Shown here: piece after piece, positions 52,101 to 64,000 of the stretch
How the letters are laid out: each line of letters begins with the position of its first letter
Position numbering within the stretch: position 1 is the first letter of the stretch
Assembly (NCBI GenBank): GCA_012064415.1
Contig: SSNU01000053.1
Span: 124,001-188,000, forward strand
Source of the DNA: Gyrodactylus bullatarudis
Lineage: Eukaryota; Platyhelminthes; Monogenea; Gyrodactylidea; Gyrodactylidae
Direction: 5' to 3'
DNA length: 64,000 nucleotides
The notes under the pieces: model-generated
What the model was told of the DNA's origin: nothing
Seen by the model: only the letters and a program-made list of their open reading frames with translations
Database searches by the model: none
Translations under genes and position numbers: made by a program

Positions 52101-55100
52101 TTTGGTAAAATGCATCCTTTCATATAAATTTACACTCCTATATTATTCCAATATACAGTATATACTTTCTCTGCATATAATCTGATAAATCAGATTACCT
52201 TAATATTTTCTAGAGCTTCTGTTTAATAGAATATCTGTTGAATTCATATAGGATAAACAATATCTTGAGGAAAAAATTTTAATGATCGTTTTATTATTAG
52301 CGAAACAATAATCTTAAAGAGATTCATGTAACATAAATAGAAGATTAGATTATCATAAACATCATCCCTTAGTTTCTTTCCATCAAATCTAACGAAATTG
52401 AGTGTGTACCTAGCCTTTTTCTTGTGTGAAGAGATAAAAATGTAATTCAAATATAAAATATTAATAAACTAATTAGGAAAGCTAATTGTTTTCTTTTGTC
52501 TTAAAATTACTGAAGGTGAACAACTACTAAATTCAAAATTTTTGGCTTTCTATTGAAATCTTTGAGATTTTATACACAGAATGAGTAAAATTAACGACGC
52601 TCTACTGAATTCAAATTTACACTTATCAACGTAATGTTTTTTATCAATCAAAAATTCATAAAATAAGCTTTTATTTGATATATTTTTCAATTCTATTTGG
52701 ATTTATTAAATGATATTTTTATAGGTTTAAAAAATGTTTCTACCAGTAAACTAGTTTGGACTTAAATTCTTCATAAAAAGCTAAAAACTAAAATAAGAAA
52801 AAACAACTTGGTGGGTTAGGAATTTTTTGAAAACTCGATAATAGTTAACTAAAATGAGAAAAAAAATTATTTTTCGATCTTTTAGTGTGAATAATTATTG
52901 ATGCACTTGAGTTCTCTCATTTCATTGGTCTGCAAACCTTCATTCAATTCAATTCATTCTCAAAATGCCTAGAATAGGAACAAGACCACGCATGAAGATT
53001 ATTATTCGGAATTCCAAGCTCAAAAACTGTTAATAGTTCCCTTTGATTGTATTTATCGGAAAATAAATTTCAATTTGTCGGACAAATTTTGTCCTATTTA
53101 TTTTTCATTAAGTCGTTGTCTACGTTGAGATTGAAAAAGCCTTCGACAGACTCCCTTTTTCAGTTATTCACACCTTTTTAACAAAATGTAATGTCAATCC
53201 GTACATAATCAGACTCACCATGACCTTCCTCTCTAATAGGAAACAAAAGGTTTTCTTCAATGAGAAACTTTCAACCTCTGCCTCGATTAGTTCTGGCGTA
53301 CCACAAGGTTCTATCATCGGTCCAGCTATATTCAACCTGATCTTCTCCAGCGTTAAGCCCTCATGCCCATCAGTAAGATACTTTAAATATGCTGATGATA
53401 TTAAAATCCTAATTAACATTGAAAATGGTCTGACCTCTGTTACAAACGAAATCCATCACCTTGAAAGTACTTTAAGTAATATCGGCCTCAAAATTAATCA
53501 TAAAAAGACGAAAATCATGCTGCTTAATAGTAAAATATCTCCGAATGCCTCTTTCCCTTATGAACTTGTCTCCTCCATTAAGGATCTCGGCCTTCATTAT
53601 GATATCAACCTTAACACGCACATTCACTCTAATGAAATTCTCAAGAAAGTCAGATGCAGAAGCTATTTCACTAGAAAATTTGTGATTAATCCCACCTTGA
53701 GGTTATCCCTTTATAAGTCACTAATTCTACCATATCTAGATTATGGATCTGGTATCCTTTGTAACCTCCCTTCTGGCACAGCTAAAAAACTGGAGAGAAT
53801 ACAGTACATCTATCTCCGTTTATTTTATGGCCCTCTCTCTTACAAAGAATTACTTGATCGCGCCAATCTACATCCTCTATGGCTAAAACGAATCTCAGCT
53901 GCATCGGTCCTATATACCAGACATGCTTCAAAGCCCAAAGGCCAATACAATCTAAGATCTTGCCGTGGAAACTCATTTCTCCCCAATATACTTCTCCCAT
54001 TCCGCACTAGATTCAAAATAGAATTATCAATTTTTAAAAACAAAAAGATTTCATATATATGCAAATATTTAATGACCTATGTACCAGAGAATCACAACTA
54101 TTTTCAAATTTTTTTCAAATAAAAATCTAGTTTATATAAGTCATAATTTTTGATGCTCTATTAATTACTCATATGTAACACTCTATAAATCAACCAAGGA
54201 GTTTTCCAGGTGTGTTTCAAGAAAATTTATTTATCCATACAGAGCTGTGCTAATGATGAAAATGCATTTATACTTTTTATTCTGAAGATTGGACAAAAGA
54301 AAAGAATTGAAGCATGAGAAAGAATAAATTATTATCCCCATAAATGATATTAACCAAAGATAATATATCCCTTATAAATGTAATTCCTCAGAAATGTAAT
54401 AAGAAAAAAGTTCTTTCTTAAGTAATCTATAACATGATGCTCAAGAGTGAGTTAGATGAAAGTCTCCTTGAGATGGGAAAACGAACAAGTGCATGGAATT
54501 GAAGGTAAAGAGGAAAGAAATGTTTCCATTTCAATAATTAGAATGGAACTTGATCTTATCTCATGTCATTGAATATGTATATATTTTGATTCAATGATTA
54601 AATTAGCTCGAACATATTCTGTTCATCTACCTTTTTTCGATTTAATCCTCTTTGTTCAAAATTATTCTGTTAAACAAAAATAATTCATGTGAGAAAAATT
54701 ACCGAGAGCAAATTTTTTTAAAAGCTTATGTTAGATAAATTGATAATTTGAAATACTCTGTTATTCCAAAAATCTCACCGGAGCTTTATTTATTTTTAAC
54801 CCAGTAGGCTTAAATAAGCTATACTCGGTGAAATTTTTTTAGGCAAACGAAAATTAGACTTATTATTAGTAGACGGTATTATCGAGTAAACTTGGACGAA
54901 ATTTTGCAAAATAACCTAAATCGCCCGATACGATAAATCTAATCTTCAAGTATTTTAATTTTTGCTTCAAAATACCTTTCCATACTTCTGGGATGAGATA
55001 CACAAAATCGTAAAAATTTTCAAATTTGAAACGTTTTTTAAACCATCATAATTGTGGTATTCATGAATTGAATTCCAAAAAGTATGATTACTTTATCAAA

Positions 55101-58100
55101 TTTTATTTTTTCCGATCTTTCACAACAATAAAATTCAAAGAAAAGATTATCAATTATTCATTAATTTCATCGAAAATGTAAGAAACTTTAGTAATTTAAA
55201 GGATATCGGTAAAAAAGAAATTGCAAACAAAAGAAAATATGAAAAGTACATAGAAAATAAGAGTATTTTGAACAAGATTATTTCGACAAAATTATTTAGT
55301 TAATTTTTGATTGTAGAAATATTGCAGCACCTATACAAAGTTTTTTTACAATTTTTTCGTCCTAGATGCTCAGAAAATAAAAATGTTTTATTGTTAAGCT
55401 AATTTTTAAAAAATATTTTACTTTGCAGAAATCTTTATATTAGCTAGCTCAAGTAGAGAATCCTAGTGACCTTGGTAAATAGAAAATCATTGATTCGAAT
55501 TTACATTGCGTGAAGCTAAATTCATTATTTCTTGATTAAAAGAGGCCATATAGACACGAATATTATCATAATAATCGTTGAATGATTAAAATTTTTCATT
55601 ATGCATGAATTGAATGGCGTATACACTTGAGTCTGAGAGTATATATGGTACTAAGAAGCTTGACTTCACTTGCTGAAATACTATCCAAGAAAATGTGGAT
55701 GAAAATATATTTTTTTTATATTTGAAAATATATAAATCAGGAAAAAGTTTCATTCGAGTACAAACTATATATATAAAAGTTATCTGTATTTTATGCTAAG
55801 AAAATGAAGATGTAAGACTAACGAAAAAAAATTTCTATGTTTATTATTTTAATCAATTCCAGTATTCTAATCAAGCATGAAATGCAGGATTAAAAATCTT
55901 TCAGTTCTATCTATCAGTGGAATTAATTTTTTTTCAAGTAAGAGATCTATAACATAAAATAATAATTTAAAAAATTTCAACTATTTTCTAGTGGTTTACT
56001 ATTCATTCAATCACTGTTGAGATTACCTGGGTTAAGTAAACTTGTATAAAATAATTTTAAGGAAAGGATTCGACTGAAAAATTATATCTCCCCTACTTCT
56101 TAGTACAGATGTGACATTTGTAATGTATGGACGAACTTGTGTAAAATTTTTGGGATCATATTTGATACAATATCAATAGAATTCTGCCCATCTACTAATT
56201 GTGTGACTCTTTATTTACAGGTTCTAAGCCTAGTGATAGGTGAGATTGGTTTTTGTTTTTAAAATTATAATGAAAAAGGAACGAAGATTAGTGCAAAATC
56301 TGTGATTTTCATGCACAAAAATACAAACCGAAATTTTTCAAAATTACATAAATCGCTCATCTATTCGATAAATCAAATCTTCAGGTATTTTAATATTATC
56401 CCACCAAATTTCACTTCAAAATACCTTTCCATGCTTTTGGAATAAGATAAACAAAATTGCGAAAATTTTCAAATTTAAAACGTTTTTTAATGTTCGTAAT
56501 TTTACTTTAAATTCACATTATGTCTTACAAAAAAGATTAAATTTATCGTATCGATTTGGCTATTTGAGTAATTTTGCAAAATTCCGTCCAAGTCTAATGG
56601 GTATTACATTCTAACATCATTTTGATCTCGAGCTGAAAGAATGGTTGTGAAAAATTGTAATAAACTTTCGTGTGATTTAAATGCTTTTGCTATTTGTGTA
56701 TCTTGCTCATACCTTGGCGTTACATTCAACAACACAAAAAGATATAAAAGTTATTACTGAGAGTTTGATTAAAAAAGAGTATCATTAGAATCAGAAAAAT
56801 ACACTTTTTAAGAAAGATTTTGAACCAAATTAATCATTCAATATATTGTACTGTAGTTCTTACAAGTCTTGATATTGAAAAAGGAACATAAACAATAACT
56901 TTATTGATTTGATTTAATTTTAGATTTTTCCCTACTATTCTAAATCTCATTTTTAATAATCACTAAATTTAAATTCATTTTTTAATAGATGACATAAAAG
57001 CTGGAAAATGTTTTTTTATTATCCCATTTCATAGATTGAAATGAAATTTATTTTTCATTTTATGGTTTAATAACAAAAAAGATTTACTTTTTGATAGGAT
57101 TTTTCAATAAAAGGAAAAAAGTTCATTATATTCCAATTGTTTCTTCTGATAAATCTTCAAGATTTCAGATTCTTCGATGGAAAAAATTGGTGATCTTGAT
57201 AATTAAAAGTTCCGAGAATTAATACCCTCAAACTTCATCAAAACATGATGCAATTTTGAGAAAACGAAGCATTCCAGTTGTTTGGCCATTTTTTTGGTTG
57301 AGTCAAACAATTGGTAGGTAAAATTCTCTCTGACCCTTGTCTTTTTTTCTCGATTGTTTTTTTTGCTATTTTGAAAGTCACTTTTGAGAAGCAGATTGGT
57401 TTCTTCTAGTATATTTTGTATTTGCTATGATCGCAATTCATTGGAAATTTCGTTTTGAACATTTTGAATTTTAAAAAAAGATCATTTTTGAAAAATTTCA
57501 TTGGATATAGTGGATTACAGTATTCACTCATATAAGATATTTAAGATAATAACGATACACTTAGTGATTGAAATTATATCCTCAATATCTTTATCATATT
57601 TTTCAATCATTTTAAAGAAAAAAAGTAAATGAAGTCTCTCAATAAATGAACAACATTTAGATTTCCCGTATCCTTTGTATTCGTTTGATCTTGAAGCTTG
57701 ATCACATCTCAATTTTTTGATCAAGTGAATACTTTGTCTGTATGCTTTTAAATGTTTTCACGATTATCATGTCTTTTCTATTCCATAAAAAATCATCCAT
57801 AAGAGTCATTTTAATCACAATAAAACTAATTTTACATCTGAAAAAGTTGATGGGTTTGAAATTTTTTGAAAACAAATAATGAGGCCATCTGAAGTAAACG
57901 AATATTTTAAATTTCACTTTGTTAAACTTTGAGGGTGACTAAAATTTTTCGTAAAACATTAATGCTCTTTTTATGCAAAGCTTATGCAACCTGGGTTAAA
58001 GATTTACGCCATGACTGAGATGGTCTCTGGGATTCATGTCTATTACATATCATCTAATATATATATCTATATAAGTATATTTTTTGTAAATTAAAAATTT

Positions 58101-61100
58101 TTTTCCATGTATATTAAAGCATCATTATTTACGTAGGCATCTAAGAATTTCCGAAAAATTGTTTTTAAAAAGTTATCCGTATTGTCCAATGATTGTTATG
58201 AAAAATGACAACTTTTCAAAAGTTCCATATAACTAATATTAGAATCTAAGAAAAACGTTTCCTCTGAAAATAATAATTCTCCATTATGATTTGATATTGT
58301 CAAGTAAAAGTATTTATTGGAATTAAGCTGATAGAATGTAATATTGAAAACAGACTCACTCCTGATAAAATGCGCTTTTCATGCAAGGTTTCTTTACATA
58401 GCTCTTCAGATTCCTTTTTGTAGAACGTAACAAATGCACATCCTGAAATAAATAAAACATGAGACCTCTTACTCATAAAATATACTGTATACTAAATTTA
58501 AGATTTTTATCAAATATAATTTTCAATTAATTAATAAAATAGGAAACATCAGAGTCTATAGATTAACAACAGTTCTATTCTTTAAATAAGCCAAATTAAA
58601 TAAGCCGAATAGCCCTTGATAAACAGACTGAAAAAAATCGTGGACATAATTAGACACCATCCTCATATTAGGTGTAGATAGAAAACATTTTCTTGGTATA
58701 ATATGGAATTGAATAGGGAAAATTAAATTAATTGTAATGTAATTAATTAAATTATTTTTTAACAAATAAAAATTAAAAAATTACAAAAATAATTCTTTTC
58801 AATGATCCAATAGAAAAAAGTTCACTATGTTCAATATTAACTGAGTATCGAAAGATAAAAATAATCCTCTTTTTCCGATTAAAATCTCAAAATTTGTCAT
58901 GTTTTATTATGCTGCTTTCCAACAATGAATTGCGTGGAAAGAAATTCTATAAAACATTTCATATTGTCTTTTAGCTACTAAGACAAGAAAGAGGATGAAA
59001 TCAGCAGGAAACTTGATTAAATTAATCTTTGCATGGCGTTCATTTTTCCTTTCAAAAAACTGAACATATATCCGTATTCGCCGAAAATTTTCAGTTAATT
59101 ATTTATTTTATTTATTTACACAAGAATCGAAATATTGATTCTTAATTTCTCTCTTTTTATCTGGAATAGGAATCCTTTCTGTCTATAATCTCGAGAGTAA
59201 TCTCCGATACTACTACTAATACAATTCACAATCTCGATAATATGTAATAAATCTCATCATATGGGATGAAAATATATTTTCATACATAATGAGTATTGTA
59301 ATGAAAAATAATATAATTTCATTATACATTCTAAATGATACTTGTAATGAAATTTTTACTCAAACCTCGATCTATTATCTAGCCTTGATATATACAACCT
59401 TTCTGCATAATCTTAAGTGGATCTTGCTATTCGGTTTCAAGATTATCTAAAATTTTCAAGATTCTCGTGATTCTTGTTACTTATCTGATAAAATTTAAAC
59501 GTGGTACAGAGATTAATGATCTCATCTTATACATGGATATTGGATATTTACTCAATAAAGAGAACAAAAATCGGTTTTTTAAATCCTTGGATTTAATTGA
59601 AATAATACTGATTTTCCCATGAATTAATTTACCTAGAAGTAATTATTTTAAAGAGCTTGTTATTTTAATAGTAAGGGGAATACTGATTATAGTTTTGAAG
59701 CAACAAAAGAATAAAATTTTTTTTTCAGTCAGAGGCAATACAGTGTTTTTTCACAGAAAATAAGTATTAAAAGGCTATGATTCAGTCTGAAATACATTTC
59801 AAATCACGCCCCTGGGTATAATACATCTAAACAGTTGATATAAGAACATCTTGCCTAACACTCTTCAAATAATAGTAAAAGATAATCCCTCTGTGAGATT
59901 GAATTCTTCAAAATACCCTTGATAAGTTTGTAACGATTTTTTTAAATCTACATCTAGTCAGAATCACGATTTAAATGAAAGAATTTTCGTTTTTTATTGA
60001 CTACTTTATAAAAATTATAAAAATATCTCAAAATGCTGAATTAAGTAAAATGAGTCATTTGTTGAATTACAAGTCATCTCATACTTTGGAATCATTGACT
60101 TTAAGACGTGCTAGAAATATTTTATTTGATTTAAAATTATAATTTAGCTGAACTGATCACTAAATTATTTATTGATATACTCATATTGAGAATTGTCAAT
60201 AGTTTCGATAATCCATTTCTATGATTTCTAGGATTTAATACTTCTTCTTTAATATGGAAATTTTAGTTTTTTGGATAGCCTTGATTTCAATCAGCTATTC
60301 TGGAAACATAAAATACAAATAATACGAAAATATTGTTTCCCGAATAATACTCACAATTAGAGCATGATCCAACAATAAAATCTTCTTTAATACAAATAAA
60401 ATTGCCTAGATATTTGAAGTAAGTGACGTGAAAATTCTTGCACAAGGTCTTTTTCTCTCTTCATCGATTTTTCCTCATTTACTCGCTCTCAATGAGAATT
60501 CTCTTATACATCTAACTGTTTTTAGTGCTTAATGAAAAAAAGTTTTTATTACTCTTTTCATTACATACTATATACCTCTACAACTAACAAATAAGGTACA
60601 AAAGAAAACTAAAAAAATGATAGAAAAAAGAAGAAAGAGTATAATTCTATTATACTGCTAACTTGTTATTATGATTATTATCTCAGTGTTCTTAGTCCTC
60701 ATAAAAACGTAGAAAATGCCCCAAAAAGCTAGTATATTCCAGTAGTTTTTCATTATCACAAGGTAATATTTGAGGATATTGATCTAGTTTTATTTTTAGA
60801 GATTTATACTGTACAATCATCTAGATAGTTTACACCATCTTCTAGTTGCATGAGTAAAAATGGAAATGTTATAGGCTACAATTGATGTATGATCTACAAG
60901 CTCTTAACCAAGATCAAGAAAATAAATTCTATGGCAAAACTCAAGCGGCCTTCTAATATTTTCCAGTAGTTTACCTGAATGAGAAAGAGCCTCAGGGATT
61001 TTTAACATTGATAACATAATATCGATTCCTTTACGTTGAGTTTTCATAGTTATTTATAATAAAAATCTCTAATTTAACCTATAATGCAAAAAGATGATTT

Positions 61101-63759
61101 CAAGAATGTTGCAAAATTACATGTAAAAGTTTTATGATTCTTTCAGATAATTTTTAACCTTAAAACATTTTATCCGCATAGTTTAATGCTCACTAATTTT
61201 TTTTCATTGATTCGAGGTTATTCTAACTTTAGTTAGTCAATCCTAGATCATTGATTACAGCTTAGACTAAAATTTATGCAATATGAAATTTGAAATAAAA
61301 ATTTATCCGAATCATCATTAGATTCACCTATTGGAAAAAAACGCTTAACAAAAGAAATTTTACAATAACATTCATGTATTCTTTTTCTTCGTTATTCCTT
61401 TATGGTCAGAGTGACAATAGAGGAAAGTTTTCCTCCCCTATTTTCATATAACGTTAAAAAGAATAAATAAAGCAAAATAAGACCAAAGAAACAGGAGAAT
61501 CGTACATAATATGAGAATATTTAAACTGAAAAGTGTGAATGTGGAAAAGACTCCAAATATGATGATATAAAAAACACTACACTGTAGTGTCACTACAGCA
61601 CTCTCCATGGAAAAATGAACGGAGATTTTATAAAGAAAAAGTTGGCACGAGGAGTAGGAGGTAAATAGGTAGTCTTTATGCTCTCATTTTCAGATCAATG
61701 TATGAAATTTGATCATAGTAGAAAAAAATACATCGATAAAGAAGAACGATTTTTCCTTCACAACTCATATTTTAGTTTTTGTTTTGACTCCTAATTTCAA
61801 AAGTGATTTATTTTAATATTTACTTCTCAAGGAAAAATGACGGAAATGAATAGAACTGTTCTCATGACTCTTCAGAATTATTTTTATCTCTTATTATTAA
61901 GATTATATTAACCCTTAAGTCCCACTGTACCACATACAACTTTAAAAAATCATTATTATACAATGTATAATATACATATAAGCCTAATAAAATACTTTGT
62001 TCGCCACCCATTCGAAAAGAAATCTATAAATCTCCTGGAATGCACAAAGATCTCAGCTCTATCCCTCGTCAAACTAGTGCTTTACTAATTAGAAGAAAGT
62101 TGATTTTTTCTAAAACTTTTGTTTAGAACGTTTTTTGAAAACCAATTTCCCAAAGTTATAGATGAAAAGTAAGATAAATTCAATGATAACTAATCATACT
62201 TCTTAAATTCAAACTTGCAATCGCCTGAATGAAGCTTAAATGATAGCCAATTTCTGGATCAAAAAATGATCAAAAAAACTAAAATAATTTTGTTAAAATT
62301 ACTGTAGATTATAAATTAACAAACCATATAATAGACAAATATTGAATGTGAGTCATACAAAAATATTTTTGGTAATTCAAGGGTTAAGAATAAAAGCATT
62401 ATTTTGTGATGTTAACAGTTGAATTTTACAAAATTATTTCGACTGAATCTATCTTTTAATTTCAAACTAACTAATTTGTAAATTTTTTTATGAATAAGAT
62501 TGGAATCTAGTGAAATTATGCAGGAGTATTGAGAGTTCTACCGTGAAACATCAAAATAATATAAACTTATAGATTCGAAAGGATTTGATCACATGCATGG
62601 GGAGGGATTATGAATGAAATGAATATGCTCGAAGAAATAATCCTCATTTATACGGAATTTGGGAATTAATGATTTTTACAAAAAGCCGATTCAAAAGGCA
62701 ATCTTTCTCCGATTTAAGAAAAAAATTGATAAAAAAATTTTGGATATATCGAGGTGGCGCAATTTTAATCTCTGGATTGAAATTTTTGTTGATTCTAAGA
62801 TATGAATGTAATTAAACATCATTTTCAGGATCACTATTAGACAAGAGAAACGAAATTATTCATTGATATCATAGAAAACACTTTATTATCGTGCGAGAAT
62901 CGACTTTTTATTTTTTCTATCATTTTTACTGCTTGAAAATTAATAAAACGTAGGATGATGCGAGATTAGTAGAAATTGACTGGTAATAATTGGTGAATAG
63001 TGCAGGGCCTATACTTACAGAGGTTAACTAGAAATATTTCGTTCTAGGTGCTTAGGTAATATATCACACAGATCTTATTTGGTAATAACTGGTTTCATTG
63101 TCTATCGGAGCGTTCAATCCCCTCTCAAAACTTGAAATCCACAAAAATTTCAACTCAAAGTTAAAAAAATGGAATAATCGTGTTAACTCGATATTTAGAA
63201 TTTCTTCAACTTTTTCCATTGGAATTTTTCTTCTTAAATCAGTAAAAGTGTGCCATTTGAATCAGTTCTAAAAATCTTGAGAAAATAGATGAACAATGAG
63301 ATTTTTTTAAAATCATAAGCTCCAAAAATTCATTGAGAAATGCTTAAGAATATGCCAATGAATTAGATTCGAATAATGATGCGTATCTTTTATCTTTATA
63401 GAGGATATTTATAAAAACTTACCTTTATGAACTCCTGTTATTTTATCTCGAAGAACAAGTAAATCATAAATTGGTCCAAACTCTTCAAACATGGGTCGAA
63501 TGTCTTTTTCCTGCATTGTCCTTGGAATTTGGCCAACAAAAAGTTTAACTGAGTCTGAATCTTTTACCAAAGGCTTCGTATAATGCGTAATCGAGGATGT
63601 TGTGATGATATCATTGGTAATATTTGTAACTTCTGGGGACATTTCTAAAGGAGTGTAATTTCCCGAGTCAATTTCAAGATCCAAATGTTGACTAATTTTC
63701 TCTGGTTTTTTGTCGATGGAATTTTTTGACGTTAAAATACTGGCTTCAACAAAAGCCAT
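46148..63759 (-). CDS. CELF: CELF/Bruno-like RNA-binding protein, three RRMs, 12 exons
   Basis: Exons on the minus strand: 63759-63423, 58442-58360, 50368-50320, 49551-49423, 49310-49231, 49160-49014, 48936-48387, 48331-48239, 48178-48083, 47954-47745, 46481-46338, 46278-46148; 682 residues with consistent phases. RRM1 is about 71-146 ([18 protein letters not shown]), RRM2 about 160-240 ([21 protein letters not shown]) and RRM3 about 597-673 ([22 protein letters not shown]); it ends [13 protein letters not shown] as in other CELF proteins. The RRM2-RRM3 linker is long and rich in Ser, Asn, Gln and Ala. CELF proteins bind GU-rich RNA and control alternative splicing, decay and translation. The donor of the tenth exon (GTGCTA at 47744) was chosen to keep frame and is weak. 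Introns 1 (5 kb) and 2 (8 kb) are very large for this window. Confidence 0.92.
47093..47554. mobile_element. 462-bp fold-back element with four perfect palindromes
   Basis: Terminal inverted repeats of 38 bp with one mismatch (47093-47130 and 47517-47554, beginning TATATGTTACCGTTAATC). Inside, the 14-bp palindrome TAGTCTTAAGACTA occurs four times (47124-47137, 47143-47156, 47423-47436, 47492-47505). There is also a stem pairing AAACTTATTACCA with TGGTAATAAGTTT. It lies between the exons 47745-47954 and 46338-46481 of the CELF gene, so it is transcribed as intron sequence. No coding frame. Confidence 0.8.
50369..53111 (-). other. intron 2 of CELF, distal part
   Basis: AT-rich sequence with no recognised element or open frame above noise level. 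Confidence 0.45.
53112..54122 (+). mobile_element. LINE fragment with reverse-transcriptase motifs
   Basis: A frame open from 53112, just after a TAA, to the stop at 54120-54122 (336 codons), without its own start. RT motif A reads [11 protein letters not shown], with Glu where the catalytic Asp is expected. Motif B is [16 protein letters not shown] and motif C is [11 protein letters not shown]. The thumb and C-terminal region match the shorter fragment at 1703-2137. Jockey/CR1-like non-LTR type by motif style (inference). 5'-truncated, inserted in intron 2 of CELF on the opposite strand to the host gene; no endonuclease domain. Confidence 0.88.
54123..54890. other. CELF intron 2, segment after the LINE
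   Basis: AT-rich, no poly(A) tail clearly marking the LINE 3' end, no coding frame. Confidence 0.35.
54891..55042 (+). repeat. dispersed repeat family III, copy 1
   Basis: It begins CTTGGACGAAATTTTGCAAA, passes through ATACGATAAATCTAATCTTC and CTTCAAAATACCTTTCCATA, and ends near AAACGTTTTTTAAA. It matches 56328-56490 in the same orientation at roughly 80 percent by eye. Confidence 0.65.
56328..56595 (+). repeat. dispersed repeat family III, copy 2, with inverted terminal arm
   Basis: The direct copy of 54891-55042 occupies 56328-56490. A right arm at 56534-56595 is the reverse complement of the start of the family (ends TTTTGCAAAATTCCGTCCAA), so the complete unit is a fold-back element of about 270 bp. 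Confidence 0.6.
56596..58359 (-). other. intron 2 of CELF, proximal part
   Basis: AT-rich. Short antisense frames at 57524-57724 and 57702-57917 have no domain, splice context or recognisable homology. Nothing further seen. Confidence 0.4.
58443..63422 (-). other. intron 1 of CELF (5 kb)
   Basis: AT-rich intron splitting RRM1 between its RNP motifs, as in other CELF genes. Sequence near 62850-63060 is weakly similar to 55140-55390 and may be another decayed repeat. No open frame or RNA gene recognised. Confidence 0.45.
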
Positions 63760-64000
63760 TAATTTTTTGCAAGAAATTTTTGTTTTATTTCCTCACTGAT
63801 TTTGTCATTAATAAGCTTTACAAGTTGGAAATTCCGGTCAAAAATTGATTTTTTACTGAGATCATTGATCGAATCTTTTTGTACATTACTGTTAATACAG
63901 TTCTCTATATTTATAGGTTATGTAAGGGCACAAAATAAGTTTTTTTCTTAATGATGACGAGTGCGAAGATAACTGAGCAAGAGAAGAAATTAATTTTACT
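63760..64000 (-). promoter_or_regulatory. upstream region of the CELF start codon
   Basis: This stretch should hold the 5' UTR and perhaps the promoter of the CELF transcript, or a splice acceptor from a distal non-coding exon. No distinct core promoter motif recognised. Confidence 0.35.

Noticed and set aside
53168..54064. Minus-strand frames opposite the LINE fragment
   Set aside because: Shadows of the RT frame; no independent domain.

Overview
The window is AT-rich animal nuclear DNA. It carries spliced genes with metazoan domain architectures: TDP-43, CELF/Bruno, the PP2A B56 subunit, SLC27/FATP acyl-CoA synthetases and alpha-2-macroglobulin-type proteins. It also holds Ty3/gypsy and LINE debris and several inverted-repeat elements. 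An arthropod or related ecdysozoan is the best guess (inference); I cannot name the species. One striking genomic trait is a class of extremely short introns, 25-35 nt, in the TDP-43 and FATP genes. Other introns here are 55-110 nt or several kb.

Layout. 1-2137: a Ty3/gypsy gag-protease fragment (minus strand, broken by one stop) and a LINE 3' fragment. 2306-7048: a six-exon, single-pass membrane protein gene of unknown family, missing its 5' end; its large intron hosts two inverted-repeat elements. 8116-12572 and 15720-20195: three tandem fatty-acid transport protein genes. FATP1 and FATP3 look intact; FATP2 is a frameshifted mosaic sharing its N-terminal coding tract with FATP3 and its C-terminal tract with FATP1. 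14385-15573 (minus): a compact TDP-43 gene, head-to-head with FATP3 across about 146 bp. 20531-22392: PP2A B56. 22400-27500: mobile-element debris and palindromes.

27530-42233: three tandem, intronless, secreted thioester-protein-family genes. The middle one keeps the thioester motif GCGEQ, the first has GCGED, and the third has lost the site and much of the thioester domain. All three carry, at the bait-region position, a four-cysteine module. In the first two it has the exact cysteine spacing and consensus residues of the C-terminal half of a DSL domain, the Notch-ligand module. This is the most interesting observation in the window.

42234-46147: intergenic, with a second copy of the 9-bp-TSD inverted-repeat element found in the first gene. 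46148-63759 (minus): a CELF/Bruno RNA-binding protein in 12 exons, with a palindrome-rich fold-back element in its penultimate intron, a LINE fragment in its 8-kb second intron, and a 5-kb first intron.

Functionally the window is a patchwork: lipid activation (FATPs), RNA metabolism (TDP-43, CELF), phosphatase targeting (B56) and humoral defence or protease trapping (macroglobulins). The two tandem families show active local evolution by gene conversion, intron loss and loss of key residues.
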